Source: Candidatus Anammoxibacter sp. | GTDB lineage: Bacteria; Planctomycetota; Brocadiia; Brocadiales; Anammoxibacteraceae | Direction: 5' to 3' | DNA: 64,000 bases | Assembly: GCA_021777055.1 (NCBI GenBank) | Contig: JAIQZO010000012.1 | Location: forward strand, 133,013 to 197,012 | Shown here: positions 9,491 through 18,969 of the stretch, one piece after another | Position numbering within the stretch: the stretch's first letter is position 1 | Layout of the letters: each line of letters begins with the position of its first letter | Made by a program: the position numbers and the translations under genes | The notes under the pieces: generated by a model | Told to the model about the DNA's origin: nothing | What the model saw: the letters and a program-made list of their open reading frames with translations, nothing else | The model's database searches: none

Positions 9491-10142
9491 TTACGATAAT
9501 ATATTTTCTCTACATCCATAAACAATCTGGGTTGTTCTTATCCGTATCCAATTCATGGGATTATTAACAATATATTGTTTTATACGATGGAATTCCTGTT
9601 CGTCACGAACAATTCGATCATAATAATTAGGCTGCCAAATTCTTTTTCCAATGGTTTGACACAAAATGTTAATCCGCTTTGATGTCTGCATTTTAAATTT
9701 ACCAATGATTTGCGAATTATCATTTTTCGCCTTGTTTTACGGTAATTTTTAATTTTATCATTATTGGGCGTTCCCTGTTGTTGTCCCATTGGTTGTTGTA
9801 AAGAAAATTCATGAATTTTCTTTACGGTATAACCTGTATCATCTGCCCCCCCCTATCACCAAAACCATAATCACCCAAAATAATACAATGAACATGATTG
9901 GGCATTATAATCAATTCATCCAATTTTACACGTTTATGGTATTCAGGAATTGCAACAATTTCTTCTGAAACATATTTCCCTGCTGTTGAATACACCATCT
10001 TTCTACCTTGTATTGTGCCTAAAATTTCATCTCTGCCATGAATACAAATGGTAATAAAATATCAGCCTGGGGAGGAATAATCCCATACCTGCAACCGGTT
10101 AGATTCAACAAGGTATTTGTTTTTAAATCTTTCCGGTACCAT
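9491..10142 (-). pseudogene. Decayed REP-associated tyrosine transposase (RAYT, Y1 HUH family)
   Basis: Reading from the ATG at 10142, the protein runs FKNKYLVESNRLQVWDYSSPG, then an in-frame TGA replaces the expected tryptophan, then YFITICIHGRDEIL. It goes on to PNHVHCIILGDYGFG, which holds the HUH metal motif. A palindrome copy (9798-9825) then interrupts the frame. The C-terminal part resumes in another frame as RIWQPNYYDRIVRDEQEFHR, continued by YIVNNPMNW, the catalytic-Tyr helix of RAYT proteins. RAYTs nick and mobilise REP palindromes. With one nonsense change, an inserted palindrome and frameshifts this copy cannot make a full protein. Confidence 0.85.
9798..9825. repeat. REP-like palindrome, copy 2 (inside the RAYT remnant)
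   Basis: Perfect 28-bp palindrome gtaaagaaaattca plus its complement, splitting the transposase remnant. Confidence 0.85.
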
Positions 10143-10189
10143 CGTTATTCATTTAGGTTGTTCTAATGGTTGTTGGGTCAATGGTTATT

Positions 10190-10217
10190 GTAGAGAAAAT
10201 TCATGAATTTTCTCTAC
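10190..10217. repeat. REP-like palindrome, copy 3
   Basis: Perfect 28-bp palindrome gtagagaaaattca plus its complement, upstream of the RAYT remnant's start and next to a second RAYT fragment. Confidence 0.85.
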
Positions 10218-10222
10218 GGCGA

Positions 10223-10331
10223 CATTGGTAACACCAGGGCCACCGGAAACCCTATTATCAAAACCATAATCACCCAAAACAATAATACAATGAACATGAT
10301 TGGACATTACAATTTCAAAGAAAGACATTAT
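10223..10331 (-). pseudogene. Second RAYT fragment around the HUH motif
   Basis: The minus strand encodes NHVHCIIVLGDYGFDNRV, a near-duplicate of the HUH segment of the neighbouring transposase remnant. It has one inserted residue and nothing else of the gene on either side. It ends at palindrome copy 3, suggesting that palindromes carried pieces of transposase with them. The region 10332-10463 shows nothing else. Confidence 0.7.
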
Positions 10332-10463
10332 AATCTTTTACACCATAAATTCCCATTACAGAATTCTTATTCTTGCAGTAGTCTCAGATTTGTAGAGAGT
10401 TTCTAAATTTATAGGTATGAAAAACAGGAGCAGATATCTAAATTTCAATGTATTCTGAATAGA

Positions 10464-11135
10464 TCAGGCACCTTTTGACATTAGCAATTCAACCTTAAGT
10501 TTGACTTCCTCCAATTCGCTCTGCATCTCTGCAAGTTTAGATTCCAATATGTTAATGCGTTCCCTATCTCCGTTAATCAAACCATTTTCTGGCGCTGGTT
10601 CTGTTTTTTGAGGAACAACACCTTCCTCCCCGCTGAAAAGGTGCGCATAACGTGATTCTCTCTTCCCAGCCTCTCTCGGAAGCTTCACAACAAATGGTCC
10701 GTCATCACGATCCATCAAGTTTTTAAGCACTGTTTCAAGTTCTAGCGTATCACCAAACTGGCACAAGCGGCTTGTCCTTGCACGCAACTCCCCAGGAGTT
10801 GCAGGCCCTCGAAGAAATAGCACACAAATTATACCAAGCTCCTGAGCAGAAAACTGTAAACCCTCAAATCCAGAATCACAAAATCGGTGACGCATCTTAA
10901 TCACACGGCTCCCCACACCCCTTAGTACCCCAACAAGCCCCTTATTAATTAATAGATCAACTGTCTCCTGCACCGTATCTTCACTAAGTTCCAGAACGGG
11001 TTCACGATTACTTTTCTGATTACAAGCATTGGTCAATGAATTAAGAGATAATGGGTAGAGGTCGGGTGTCGTCCTCTCTTTTTCTATCAGTGAACCTATC
11101 ACACGGGTCTCATTAAGAGTCAAATTCATTTCCAT
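10464..11135 (-). CDS. yceH: YceH/DUF480 family winged-helix protein
   Basis: 223 aa, the usual length of UPF0502 (YceH) proteins. Features visible: [26 protein letters not shown] near the N-terminus (long helix, then the TPD-YPLSLN signature), a second winged helix around [20 protein letters not shown], and a C-terminal coiled coil ([20 protein letters not shown]). AAAGGAAAAT precedes the start on the minus strand. The family is widely conserved, cytoplasmic and without a settled function; the fold suggests DNA binding. No operon partners. Confidence 0.88.
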   Translation of the reverse strand: MEMNLTLNETRVIGSLIEKERTTPDLYPLSLNSLTNACNQKSNREPVLELSEDTVQETVDLLINKGLVGVLRGVGSRVIKMRHRFCDSGFEGLQFSAQELGIICVLFLRGPATPGELRARTSRLCQFGDTLELETVLKNLMDRDDGPFVVKLPREAGKRESRYAHLFSGEEGVVPQKTEPAPENGLINGDRERINILESKLAEMQSELEEVKLKVELLMSKGA

Positions 11136-11167
11136 GTCTATTTTCCTTTGTTATTGTTTTTGTTATT

Positions 11168-11195
11168 GTAGAGAAAATTCATGAATTTTCTCTAC
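11168..11195. repeat. REP-like palindrome, copy 4
   Basis: Perfect 28-bp copy in the 344-bp gap between yceH and the CHAT gene. About 60 bp after it resemble a very decayed RAYT piece (a LGGN..DGFG-like reading on the minus strand). The rest of the gap (about 11260-11479) is AT-rich with no clear promoter. Confidence 0.8.
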
Positions 11196-11479
11196 GGGAA
11201 CTGGGGACCACAATGACAACCGAAACCATCAATACAATTACCGCCTAAAACAACCCTTCACACGGGCATAAATTGTAGAAGAAATTAATACCAATCTTCA
11301 AGACAATTTTTGTAAAGTCAACGTAATTTTATACCGCTTTCCCATATAACATTTTAAAATAGAAATCCCCGCAATGTATGATAAAATAATTAGTTATGTT
11401 GGATATTACAGGCTATGTTAAACCTCACAACAATAAGTTTCTAATTATTTAACGGCTAAATCGTTACCAAAATAACACA

Positions 11480-14400
11480 ATGCGACACACCATTAAAATC
11501 GGTCCAGAGATAAATGAAGGCACGCGTACACTCTATTGGAATGACGAAATCTCACATCACATTGCCGAAGCGGACATTCAGGAAATGCTGGCAGAGGCAC
11601 GCATGGAAATGTGGAAATCAAATGAACAATCCGGTGCAACCCTGGGAAAACGACTCTATGAAGCCTTGAACGGTAGTGGAGGGAAGCTGACATCAATCAT
11701 TGATGAATCATTCCAAAAAGGAGAACCATTATATCTCTATATACAACTCCCGTTTGCAATTAATGCCCCGCCGGTGGAACTGCTTCACAATAATGGGGAA
11801 TTCCAGCTACTGAATAACAGGCTGCACATCATCCGCAAGATCAATGACCATAACCGCTTAAAAGACGAACAACCTGAAAAGCGTGCCTTAAAACTGCTCT
11901 TTATGGCCTGTTCACCAATTGATCTACCGGAAGGATCAGTATTGCAATTTGAGAAAGAGGAGGAGCTAATCCTTAATAAAGTGCAAAAATATCCGGTGGA
12001 GATGCGCATTGAAGATTCCGGAAGTCTGGAAGGACTGGCAGATGCCCTTTATGAAGGTGACGGGTATGATATTGTGCACATTACCGGCCATGCAGGAATC
12101 GACCCTGAGTTAGGGCCTGTTTTCTACATGGAAAACGATTTTGGTGAGATGCAGAAAGTAACGGTAAACATGTTCTGGGAGAAGCTCAAAGATTTTCCAC
12201 CCAAGCTTCTCTTTCTATCCGGATGTTCTACAGGTAAAAGTGATAAATATAATGATTCCGAATCCTTCGGATTTCAGATGGTGGAAAATGGTGTTTCAGT
12301 TGTTCTGGGATGGGGCCTGCCTGTCTCAGACACAGGAGCCACCCTATTAACCGCCGAGTTGTATCGCAACATTGCCATAGGCAAAGGAATCCATGAATCA
12401 GTTCTGGCCGCCCGCAAGTCTGTGGAAGGGCATTATCATACCTGGCAGCTTCTATGGATTTTCACTGACGGTTCACGACTCAACCCTTTGATTACAGCAG
12501 GACAGAAACTGAAGTCAAATACCTCCCGCACGATCACCTATAAGTTTCTCACTGATAGTCAGGTGAAGGTGCTTGAAAATGGTTTTGTTGGTAGAAGGCG
12601 CTGCATTCAACAGGGGATGCGGACGTTGAAGGGGAATGAAGATAATAAATACGGATTGTTGATTAGAGGGCCTGCCGGAGTGGGCAAAAGCTGTCTGGCG
12701 GGAAAACTGATGGAACGTTTCAGGGAAAAGGAACTGCTGGTAATGCACGGTGAACTAAAAAATGCCGAACTGTTACAGAAACTGCGAGGTATCTTTGACC
12801 GTAAAGGATGTTCTTCCGGTCTGGAGGTTCTTAATGATACAGAGATGGTATTTGAGGACAAGGTAAAGACCCTCTTTCGAGACCCACTGAAAGATATTCC
12901 TATACTGATATACCTGGATGATTTTGAACAGAATCTTATTCCTCATAATAATGAATACCATGTAAAAGAAGGTTCCATCGGTCTGGTAAAGTCCATACTA
13001 ACTGCACTGGATTGGGCGGAAGGAGAGACTAATCTGATTATTACCAGCCGTTATCCATTTATTCTGGAAGTAGAAGGCCGTAATCTTTCCCATGAGAAAC
13101 TGTTTGATATCCCCTTGATGTCATTTCGCGACGCTGACCTGGAAAAGAAGAAGAGAGAATTGGAATATATCTCGAACAGTAAGCATATTGACCTATATAT
13201 GGAGTTCGGCAAGGGTAATCCGCGCCTGCTGGAATGGCTGGACAAGATTGCGGAAGAGGAGAACAAGTATGATCTGCAAGAGTTGCAAAATGCGTTAAAG
13301 GATAAAAACGAAGAGTACATCCGTGAATATCTCGCAGATATTATTGCGCGAGTACAGGGTAAAGAGTTTGAACATTTTCTGAACAGGGCAGCGGTATTCC
13401 GGCAGCCTGTGTCTAGCAGTGCGTTTGAGATGTTTGGGTCCGGAGAACTCCTGGATAATGGAGTATGCTTAACCCTGTTTGAGCAGGAGCTGGTCCAAGA
13501 GAAGAACTCTTTATACTGGGTCACTCCGATAATTCGCGAAAGCAGATGGCAAAGATTATCAGCAGAAGAGCAGTTTGATACGCATAAACTGGCCTATGGC
13601 TGGTATGATAAACGTATCGGACAAGATAACGAACCTAATTACCAATATCTTGAAGAGGCAGTATATCATGCACTGCAATTGAATAATGTCCGCGGGGCAG
13701 CCAAACATGCCATTGCCCTGGGGCAGTATTTGGACAGGATGCTTTTATATCGTGACCGACGAGATCTACAACAAAAGGTAATTGACCAAATAAGTGACGA
13801 AGTAATATTCGACGCAATCAAAGAAAAAGATAGTAATATAACAACACTGTTAAATGAACAAGGACTTGTACTATATAAACTAGGTGAATCAAAAAATGCA
13901 ATAAGATACTATGATCAAGCATTAGAAATCAATCTTAATGTCTACGGAGAAGAGCATACAGAAATTGCAGTACTGTACAACAATATTGGGTTAGCGTTGA
14001 ATAATCTGGGTGAATCAAAAAAGGCAATAGAATATTATGAGCAAGCTTTAAAGATCGATCTTAATGTTTACGGAGAAGAGCATACCGAAGTTGCAGTACG
14101 GTATAACAATATTGGGTTAGCGTTGAATAATCTGGGTGAATCAAAAAAGGCGATAGAATACTACGAACAAGCGTTAAAGATCTATATTAATGTATACGGA
14201 GAAGAACATACTAACGTTGCAATAATATATAACAATATTGGGTTAGCATGGTATGATCTGGGCAAATCAGAAAAGGCGATAAAATACTGCCTGCAAGCAC
14301 TAGAGATTGACTTTAAAATATACGGAAAAGAGCATCCTAAGGTGGCAGTACGGTATAACAATATTGGTGAATCTTGGCGTAAGTTGGGTGAGCCACAAAA

Positions 14401-14992
14401 GACGATAGGATACAGCATGCAAGCACTAAAGATTTGGCTTAAGGTATATGGAGAAAAGCATCCTAATGTGGCAAAATGCTATAACAATATTGGGTTAGCC
14501 TGGAATGATTTGGGCAAATCAAAAAAGGCGATAGAATACTATCAAAAATCACTGAATATATTCATTTATTTTTTTGGACATAATAACTATTATACGAAAT
14601 CGGTCAAAAAAAAACTTGAGGAATTAAATTACCAAAAGGAGAAAACTATCATGGGCACTCCATTATTTTTAGATCAATTCATCAAGGATTGTGTTAAAGT
14701 AAAACCGCTAGATTTAGATGAGAAATTTGTGGGCTGGGATGATGTGGTTTACCTGCTCGTAGGGGCAGCACTAAAAACTTTTCTGCCGGAGTTAAAAGAG
14801 TGGTTTAAACTAGGCGCATTGACAATTACCACAAAACGTATGGAACTAAGGAAGAAGCTGGAAAATTATGCAATGGAAAAAGAGCTCGATTTCTCCTCAG
14901 CGCAAAAGGCAGCAGAGGTGATTGCGGAACGGATTAATGAAAAGAATATCCAGAATATAATTGAGGCCTTGGAAAGTTCAGATAGTGAGTAG
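11480..14992 (+). CDS. CHAT protease - STAND NTPase - TPR protein
   Basis: The product is 1170 aa, cytoplasmic, without signal peptide. Order: (a) CHAT caspase-like protease, about residues 135-330, with the expected catalytic pair His204 (HITGHAG) and Cys249 (LFLSGCSTG); (b) STAND/NB-ARC-like ATPase, about 365-640, Walker A GPAGVGKS at 397-404 and Walker B ILIYLDD at 475-481; (c) a winged/helical region; (d) six 42-residue TPRs of the kinesin-light-chain type, about 785-1045, so alike that the DNA shows a 126-bp repeat; (e) a ~110-aa helical tail. STAND proteins of this build sense a ligand through the repeats, oligomerise with ATP and fire the N-terminal effector; several act in phage defence or programmed death. 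Both protease residues are intact. Monocistronic; the trigger is unknown. Confidence 0.88.
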   Translation: MRHTIKIGPEINEGTRTLYWNDEISHHIAEADIQEMLAEARMEMWKSNEQSGATLGKRLYEALNGSGGKLTSIIDESFQKGEPLYLYIQLPFAINAPPVELLHNNGEFQLLNNRLHIIRKINDHNRLKDEQPEKRALKLLFMACSPIDLPEGSVLQFEKEEELILNKVQKYPVEMRIEDSGSLEGLADALYEGDGYDIVHITGHAGIDPELGPVFYMENDFGEMQKVTVNMFWEKLKDFPPKLLFLSGCSTGKSDKYNDSESFGFQMVENGVSVVLGWGLPVSDTGATLLTAELYRNIAIGKGIHESVLAARKSVEGHYHTWQLLWIFTDGSRLNPLITAGQKLKSNTSRTITYKFLTDSQVKVLENGFVGRRRCIQQGMRTLKGNEDNKYGLLIRGPAGVGKSCLAGKLMERFREKELLVMHGELKNAELLQKLRGIFDRKGCSSGLEVLNDTEMVFEDKVKTLFRDPLKDIPILIYLDDFEQNLIPHNNEYHVKEGSIGLVKSILTALDWAEGETNLIITSRYPFILEVEGRNLSHEKLFDIPLMSFRDADLEKKKRELEYISNSKHIDLYMEFGKGNPRLLEWLDKIAEEENKYDLQELQNALKDKNEEYIREYLADIIARVQGKEFEHFLNRAAVFRQPVSSSAFEMFGSGELLDNGVCLTLFEQELVQEKNSLYWVTPIIRESRWQRLSAEEQFDTHKLAYGWYDKRIGQDNEPNYQYLEEAVYHALQLNNVRGAAKHAIALGQYLDRMLLYRDRRDLQQKVIDQISDEVIFDAIKEKDSNITTLLNEQGLVLYKLGESKNAIRYYDQALEINLNVYGEEHTEIAVLYNNIGLALNNLGESKKAIEYYEQALKIDLNVYGEEHTEVAVRYNNIGLALNNLGESKKAIEYYEQALKIYINVYGEEHTNVAIIYNNIGLAWYDLGKSEKAIKYCLQALEIDFKIYGKEHPKVAVRYNNIGESWRKLGEPQKTIGYSMQALKIWLKVYGEKHPNVAKCYNNIGLAWNDLGKSKKAIEYYQKSLNIFIYFFGHNNYYTKSVKKKLEELNYQKEKTIMGTPLFLDQFIKDCVKVKPLDLDEKFVGWDDVVYLLVGAALKTFLPELKEWFKLGALTITTKRMELRKKLENYAMEKELDFSSAQKAAEVIAERINEKNIQNIIEALESSDSE

Positions 14993-15043
14993 TACGGTAA
15001 AGCCATAACCTGTGTGAATAAAACACTTATAGCTCTCGAGACT

Positions 15044-15093
15044 CGTAACAAGGCTGAAGCCTTGTTACGCACTGTTCAAAGAGGCTCTGCCTC
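15044..15093 (+). terminator. Two hairpins after the CHAT gene
   Basis: A perfect 12-bp stem (cgtaacaaggct, loop ga) at 15044-15069 is followed by aagaggc-tct-gcctctt at about 15077-15093. They follow the stop by 50 bp and probably end transcription. No long T-run, so they may instead be a dispersed repeat. Confidence 0.5.
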
Positions 15094-15162
15094 TTGTAAA
15101 ATAATGAGAAGCAAATACAATACATTTTAAAACAACCAGCCCTAACTTACACATCCCTAATG

Positions 15163-15219
15163 TTGCACATGTTATAAAAACTTGCTATACTTGTACTATA
15201 AACAAGACAAGTCTGGAGG
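15163..15219 (+). promoter_or_regulatory. Promoter, likely operator and RBS of yefM-yoeB
   Basis: TTGCAC (15163-15168), a 17-bp spacer and TATACT (15186-15191) make a standard sigma-70 promoter. The -10 runs into a dyad, acttgtactataaacaagacaagt, a plausible YefM operator for autoregulation. GGAGG at about 15215 precedes the ATG at 15225. Confidence 0.75.
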
Positions 15220-15224
15220 ATAAT

Positions 15225-15479
15225 ATGCGAGTTGTCAATTTTAGTGAAGCAAGAAGTAATTTAAAAAATATTTTAGATCAAGTAGTTGAAGATTCAGATT
15301 ATACAGTTATAACCCGTCGTGACTCGGAAGATGCAGTAGTGATGTCATTGGAAACCTTTAACAGTTATATGGAGACCTTTCATCTTCTTAAGTCACCTGC
15401 AAACGCGGCCCATTTAGCAAAATCTATTAAACAATATAAGGCTGGAAAATTTAAGGAAAGAAAATTACTAGATGAGTAG
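15225..15479 (+). CDS. yefM: YefM/Phd-family antitoxin
   Basis: 84 aa. The N-terminus MRVVNFSEARSNLKNILDQV is the Phd/YefM DNA-binding fold, followed by TRRDSEDAVVMSLETFNSY, the family core. The C-terminal third (KSIKQYKAGKFKERKLLDE) is the toxin-binding tail. It neutralises the overlapping downstream toxin and with it should repress the promoter at 15163-15191. The stop overlaps the toxin start by 8 bp, so the two are translationally coupled. Confidence 0.93.
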   Translation: MRVVNFSEARSNLKNILDQVVEDSDYTVITRRDSEDAVVMSLETFNSYMETFHLLKSPANAAHLAKSIKQYKAGKFKERKLLDE

Positions 15480-15732
15480 GAAGCTCGCCTGGACTGACGA
15501 AGCTTGGAAAGACTATATTTTTTGGCAAACTCAAGATACGAAAACAGTCAAGCGAATTAATAAATTAATCGTGGAGACAAAAAGACAATCGTTTGAAGGG
15601 ATAGGTAAACCTGAGCCATTAAGAGAAAGTTTATCCGGGTTTTGGGCGCGCCGTATAGATGATACTAACAGACTTGTTTATTCCGTTGATGAAGAATTTC
15701 TTACTATCATTTCATGCCGATATCATTATTAG
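15472..15732 (+). CDS. yoeB: YoeB-family mRNA interferase toxin
   Basis: 86 aa, the normal YoeB length. It cuts mRNA in the ribosomal A site when freed from YefM. Family residues are in place: W7/W13 region (LAWTDEAWKDYIFWQ), the GIGKPEPLRESLSGFWARRI block with its catalytic Glu/Arg, RLVY, and the terminal CRYHY that carries the catalytic His-Tyr end. Nothing suggests inactivation. It lies between the CHAT gene and the three-gene nuclease unit, in keeping with a defence or stabilisation island. Confidence 0.94.
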   Translation: MSRKLAWTDEAWKDYIFWQTQDTKTVKRINKLIVETKRQSFEGIGKPEPLRESLSGFWARRIDDTNRLVYSVDEEFLTIISCRYHY

Positions 15733-15794
15733 TCAACCAAATCATAACTGTTCTGAGGGCAATTGGTACCAAACCTAATCTATTGACGTAACTA

Positions 15795-15823
15795 CTCAGG
15801 TAACTAGGCTGAAGGCTAAAGGT
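15795..15823 (+). repeat. Single MITE-like end
   Basis: tactcaggtaactaggctg, followed by aaggct, matches the ends of the elements at 1340-1574 and 16590-16993, here in direct orientation just upstream of the winged-helix gene. Confidence 0.5.
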
Positions 15824-15864
15824 AAACAGAAACTCCCATGCTTGTAACCACATAAAAGTTGATT

Positions 15865-16587
15865 ATGATGAATATCGATCAGCAAAAAGAAAAAATATTA
15901 AAAAAACTAAAGGAGACTGGGCCGGACGGAGTATCTAAGTCCAGGTTGGGAAAGTCAAAGAGTCTTGGAGTGGCATTAAATGAGCTGCAAAAGGATAGGA
16001 TTATTGGTAATCTTGGAACCAGCAAAAGGGTCCGTTACGTACTAATAGAGTTTTATAATCCCATTGAGAGGGCAGGTGAAGAGATTGAAAAGTTTACGGC
16101 AATTGAGCCGAAAGAGAAAGAGTTGGCAACTTTTACTTTAACCAAAATACGTAACAAACTAACTGCAGGGGTTATCAGGGAAAAAGTGCCCGAAGCAATA
16201 GATTTTCTTATAAACGAACGTAGATTATTAAAAATAAAAGCGTGTGGCCGTATAAACTTCATACACGCATCAACTGTAAAGTCTTACCTTGGTGGTTTTG
16301 ACGCATATGCTGAAAGCCGTTCAGTTGACGCAGATATAAACCGTGACATGATTCTTGAATCTTACGAAACAATTAAACGGCAAAAAGGATTTCCAAATAT
16401 AGAGATATACGAGCTACAGCAGGATCTTGAGGTTCCCATGGATGTACTAAAATCATTCCTACTTGAAGAATCAAGAAAAGGCAGGGCCGTATTAAGCTTA
16501 GGTGACTGGTCACTCTCTTCGGATGAGGTTAGAAATGGAGCTATAGATCTGGACGGCAAACCCCATCTCCTGATTCGTTTTTTATAA
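15865..16587 (+). CDS. Tandem winged-helix protein, first gene of a three-gene nuclease unit
   Basis: A 240-aa protein I do not recognise from any named family. It appears to hold three winged-helix-like units: about 1-65 (DQQKEKILKKLKETGPDGVS to LIEF), 80-140 (TLTKIRNKLTAGVIREKVPEAIDFL to INFIHA) and 160-240 (DMILESYETIKRQKGFPNIEIYEL to HLLIRFL). This spacing recalls SelB- or MarR-like repeats. The ATG at 15865 or 15868 is likely; no good Shine-Dalgarno is visible. A 408-bp gap with repeats separates it from the next gene, so shared transcription is not certain. As part of the unit it would be a DNA-binding or regulatory component; this is inference. Confidence 0.7.
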   Translation: MMNIDQQKEKILKKLKETGPDGVSKSRLGKSKSLGVALNELQKDRIIGNLGTSKRVRYVLIEFYNPIERAGEEIEKFTAIEPKEKELATFTLTKIRNKLTAGVIREKVPEAIDFLINERRLLKIKACGRINFIHASTVKSYLGGFDAYAESRSVDADINRDMILESYETIKRQKGFPNIEIYELQQDLEVPMDVLKSFLLEESRKGRAVLSLGDWSLSSDEVRNGAIDLDGKPHLLIRFL

Positions 16588-16589
16588 AC

Positions 16590-16993
16590 ATTTACTTAGG
16601 TACCCAGGCTGAGGCAGACAATCTATCTCAAGACTTTAAATTGAGCCAAAGATATTAAAACTGCGAAAGTTTTAAATCGCTTGATTAGAGCACTGTAAAA
16701 TAGGTGATTGTAAGTTCAAACCGTTTTCAGAAAGAGAGTATATACAATATAACCTAAAAACCATTTTACAATGAATGATTCTGCCGCCCCTAACAGGGGC
16801 TTGCACCGAAAAACAACTACTTCCCATAGCTAACGCTATGGGATTTTCATTAACCAATTTAAGCCACGTCAGTGGCGACAGAAACATTTGGCGTTAAATG
16901 CCTTTCAAATAATATTTATGCCTGTTCTTTTTCTGAAATTAATTTAACCTTACAGTTGGTTTACTTCAGCCTTCAGCCTATTTACCTAGAAAA
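16590..16993. repeat. MITE-like element enclosing three short hairpins
   Basis: The ends acttaggtacccaggctgag (left) and the inverted ctaggtaaataggctgaagg (right) match the element at 1340-1574. Inside lie three hairpins in a row: GCCCC-taaca-GGGGC (16786-16800), CCCATAGC-taac-GCTATGGG (16823-16842) and GCCAC-gtca-GTGGC (16863-16876). No coding potential. This fills the gap between the winged-helix and ATPase genes. Confidence 0.5.
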
Positions 16994-16995
16994 AC

Positions 16996-18969
16996 ATGCC
17001 TATCCAAGTAAATCCATTTGAAAATGATATAGTGGCAAATCCACGGGAACTGGAACCGTGTGTACAGGGTCTGAACGAAAAACCGCTGCAGCAGGTTTTA
17101 AAGAAATATGAGATAGTATCAGTTGGCAGTGTTCCAAGAAAAATATATCACAACCATGCATGGCTTATCACTTCAGCTGAACCCGGTTACGGAAAATCTT
17201 ATTTAATCGGTAGACTATTTAAGGTATTGGAGCAAAAGGCAGTACCGGTTTATATAAGGCCATTTCAGAACCCATCCACCTGCTGGAAATCTATACTCAT
17301 TAGATTGGTAAATGAGTTAAAGTACAAGAACTGTTTTGATAACAGTATACCCACACGTCTTGAGCAGTTAACTCATAGTATACTAACTCCATTATTGTCT
17401 AAAGATAACCCAGAGCAGGATAGCCAGTTAACGGACTTGCAATATATATGTAATGTAGAAGAGAACACTAGCAATATTTTCCCTCAACAGGAGAGGCTTA
17501 TATCCGGATTTACCGAACTGCTTGAACTTAAAGGCATTGAACTTCATTCATCAGCATCCAGCTGGCTGAATCTATTTTTAAACTATACATACAACAAATC
17601 AAGCTATGAGATAAAAGAAACATGTATGGCATGGCTTTGTGGAGAAAATCTTTATCAAAACGAAGCAAAGGCCATAGGAATCAGCCGGAGAGATGCTACT
17701 CATCCTGAAATATCATCAGAAGAGGTAAATGAAATCTGCTATATGAGGATCGTTGATATCTGTAAACTGGCAGGATTTTTCAGACCTCTGTTTTTCTGTT
17801 TTGACCAGACGGAAAACTTTGGCAGGAATAGTGATCTTGTAAGGGCATTCGGGATCGTTATTGAAAGTTTGACAAGCACTTGCCCCAATCAGGTTACCGT
17901 TGTAACAGCAAATCAGCATGTCTGGGAAAAGACAATATGCAACTCAATGGAACATGCCCATATCCAACGGCTAAGGGCAGAAATTAACCTTGAAGGAATA
18001 AACAGGAAGCAGGCAGCTATCTTTGTTAAACAGAGGCTTGCAGGGCATAAAATTGACGAAAACAGAGCAGGCCCGTTTGTTAACGGTAAATGGATTGAGA
18101 GATTCTTTGAAAATAAACCACAAGTGGGGATTCGTGCCTTTATCCAACAATGCAAGATGCAATGGAATAGAGTAGAAAAAGCTGAAAGAGAAAAACCGGC
18201 AATTGGTGATTATTTTGAGAAAACCAGAAGAAAGCTTGCCTCACAACCTAAAAAACATTTATGTGATCCGGATATTCTTTATTGGCTTGTCTTGGAAGTC
18301 GCCAACGGAGTCAATGGAATATCTGCAGCAAAACATAAAACAGAAAAAGGATATTTTGAGATACAATGGCAGTTAAAAGACCATGCAATCCTGTTTGGAT
18401 TTGAGTCAGGCTTTAACAGTACACGGTGGATGGCCATTGCCAGGGAGGCGATAAGGTACTGCAGTGCAAGAGACAACCTCAAAACAGTTATACTGAGAAC
18501 TGCAAATTTACCGACCATTCCGCGTCCCACCTGGAGAAAGAGAGGCATAGAGATAGAAGCTGCAATCAGAGAGTGCCTTGATATAATCTATTTAACAAAA
18601 GAAGAGGCAACGGAGATTTATGCTTTAAACCAGTTTTATATGGATGCCGTTGAAGGGGATTTCCCTTTTTTACCAGAGGATGTACTGCAATTAATCCGAA
18701 TGAGATTAGCCTGGTTTTGGAATAAAGCAACAGGATGCTTGGCAAATAATAAAGCCGTGGAACTGGATATATCCATTCCGGAAGAAGTCATAGATAAACT
18801 GACCGCAGCGGTAAGAAAAGAGAAATTGTTAAGTCTGGATGAACTTATTACTAACCAACTGGAACCTTTTAATAGAGATCAAATAATAGCGGCATGCAGT
18901 AAGATACCGCAGATTGCAATCCATAAGGGTTCGGAAACTATTTTATTACAATGGCTGTCAAATCCATAA
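16996..18969 (+). CDS. P-loop ATPase, second gene of the nuclease unit
   Basis: 657 aa, cytoplasmic. The N-terminal third is an AAA+/STAND-like NTPase: Walker A AEPGYGKS at residues 61-68 and a Walker B-like LFFCFDQTEN at about 255-266. Both follow an NPFENDIV opening of the kind seen in Orc1/Cdc6- and ExeA-like ATPases. The remaining ~380 residues include basic and helical segments (FIQQCKMQWNRVEKAEREKP) and a central domain with no assignment I can make. Its stop overlaps the next gene by 19 bp, implying coupled translation and a physical complex with the RecB-FtsK protein. It could be the loader or sensor of the system. Not BrxC, DptF or another named defence ATPase as far as I can tell by eye. 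Confidence 0.75.
   Translation: MPIQVNPFENDIVANPRELEPCVQGLNEKPLQQVLKKYEIVSVGSVPRKIYHNHAWLITSAEPGYGKSYLIGRLFKVLEQKAVPVYIRPFQNPSTCWKSILIRLVNELKYKNCFDNSIPTRLEQLTHSILTPLLSKDNPEQDSQLTDLQYICNVEENTSNIFPQQERLISGFTELLELKGIELHSSASSWLNLFLNYTYNKSSYEIKETCMAWLCGENLYQNEAKAIGISRRDATHPEISSEEVNEICYMRIVDICKLAGFFRPLFFCFDQTENFGRNSDLVRAFGIVIESLTSTCPNQVTVVTANQHVWEKTICNSMEHAHIQRLRAEINLEGINRKQAAIFVKQRLAGHKIDENRAGPFVNGKWIERFFENKPQVGIRAFIQQCKMQWNRVEKAEREKPAIGDYFEKTRRKLASQPKKHLCDPDILYWLVLEVANGVNGISAAKHKTEKGYFEIQWQLKDHAILFGFESGFNSTRWMAIAREAIRYCSARDNLKTVILRTANLPTIPRPTWRKRGIEIEAAIRECLDIIYLTKEEATEIYALNQFYMDAVEGDFPFLPEDVLQLIRMRLAWFWNKATGCLANNKAVELDISIPEEVIDKLTAAVRKEKLLSLDELITNQLEPFNRDQIIAACSKIPQIAIHKGSETILLQWLSNP

Noticed and set aside
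10203..10406. Short plus-strand frame of 67 codons
   Set aside because: It starts in a REP palindrome and runs opposite the RAYT fragment.
13830..14580. 126-bp DNA repeats
   Set aside because: They are the in-frame TPR repeats of the CHAT-STAND gene, not a separate element.
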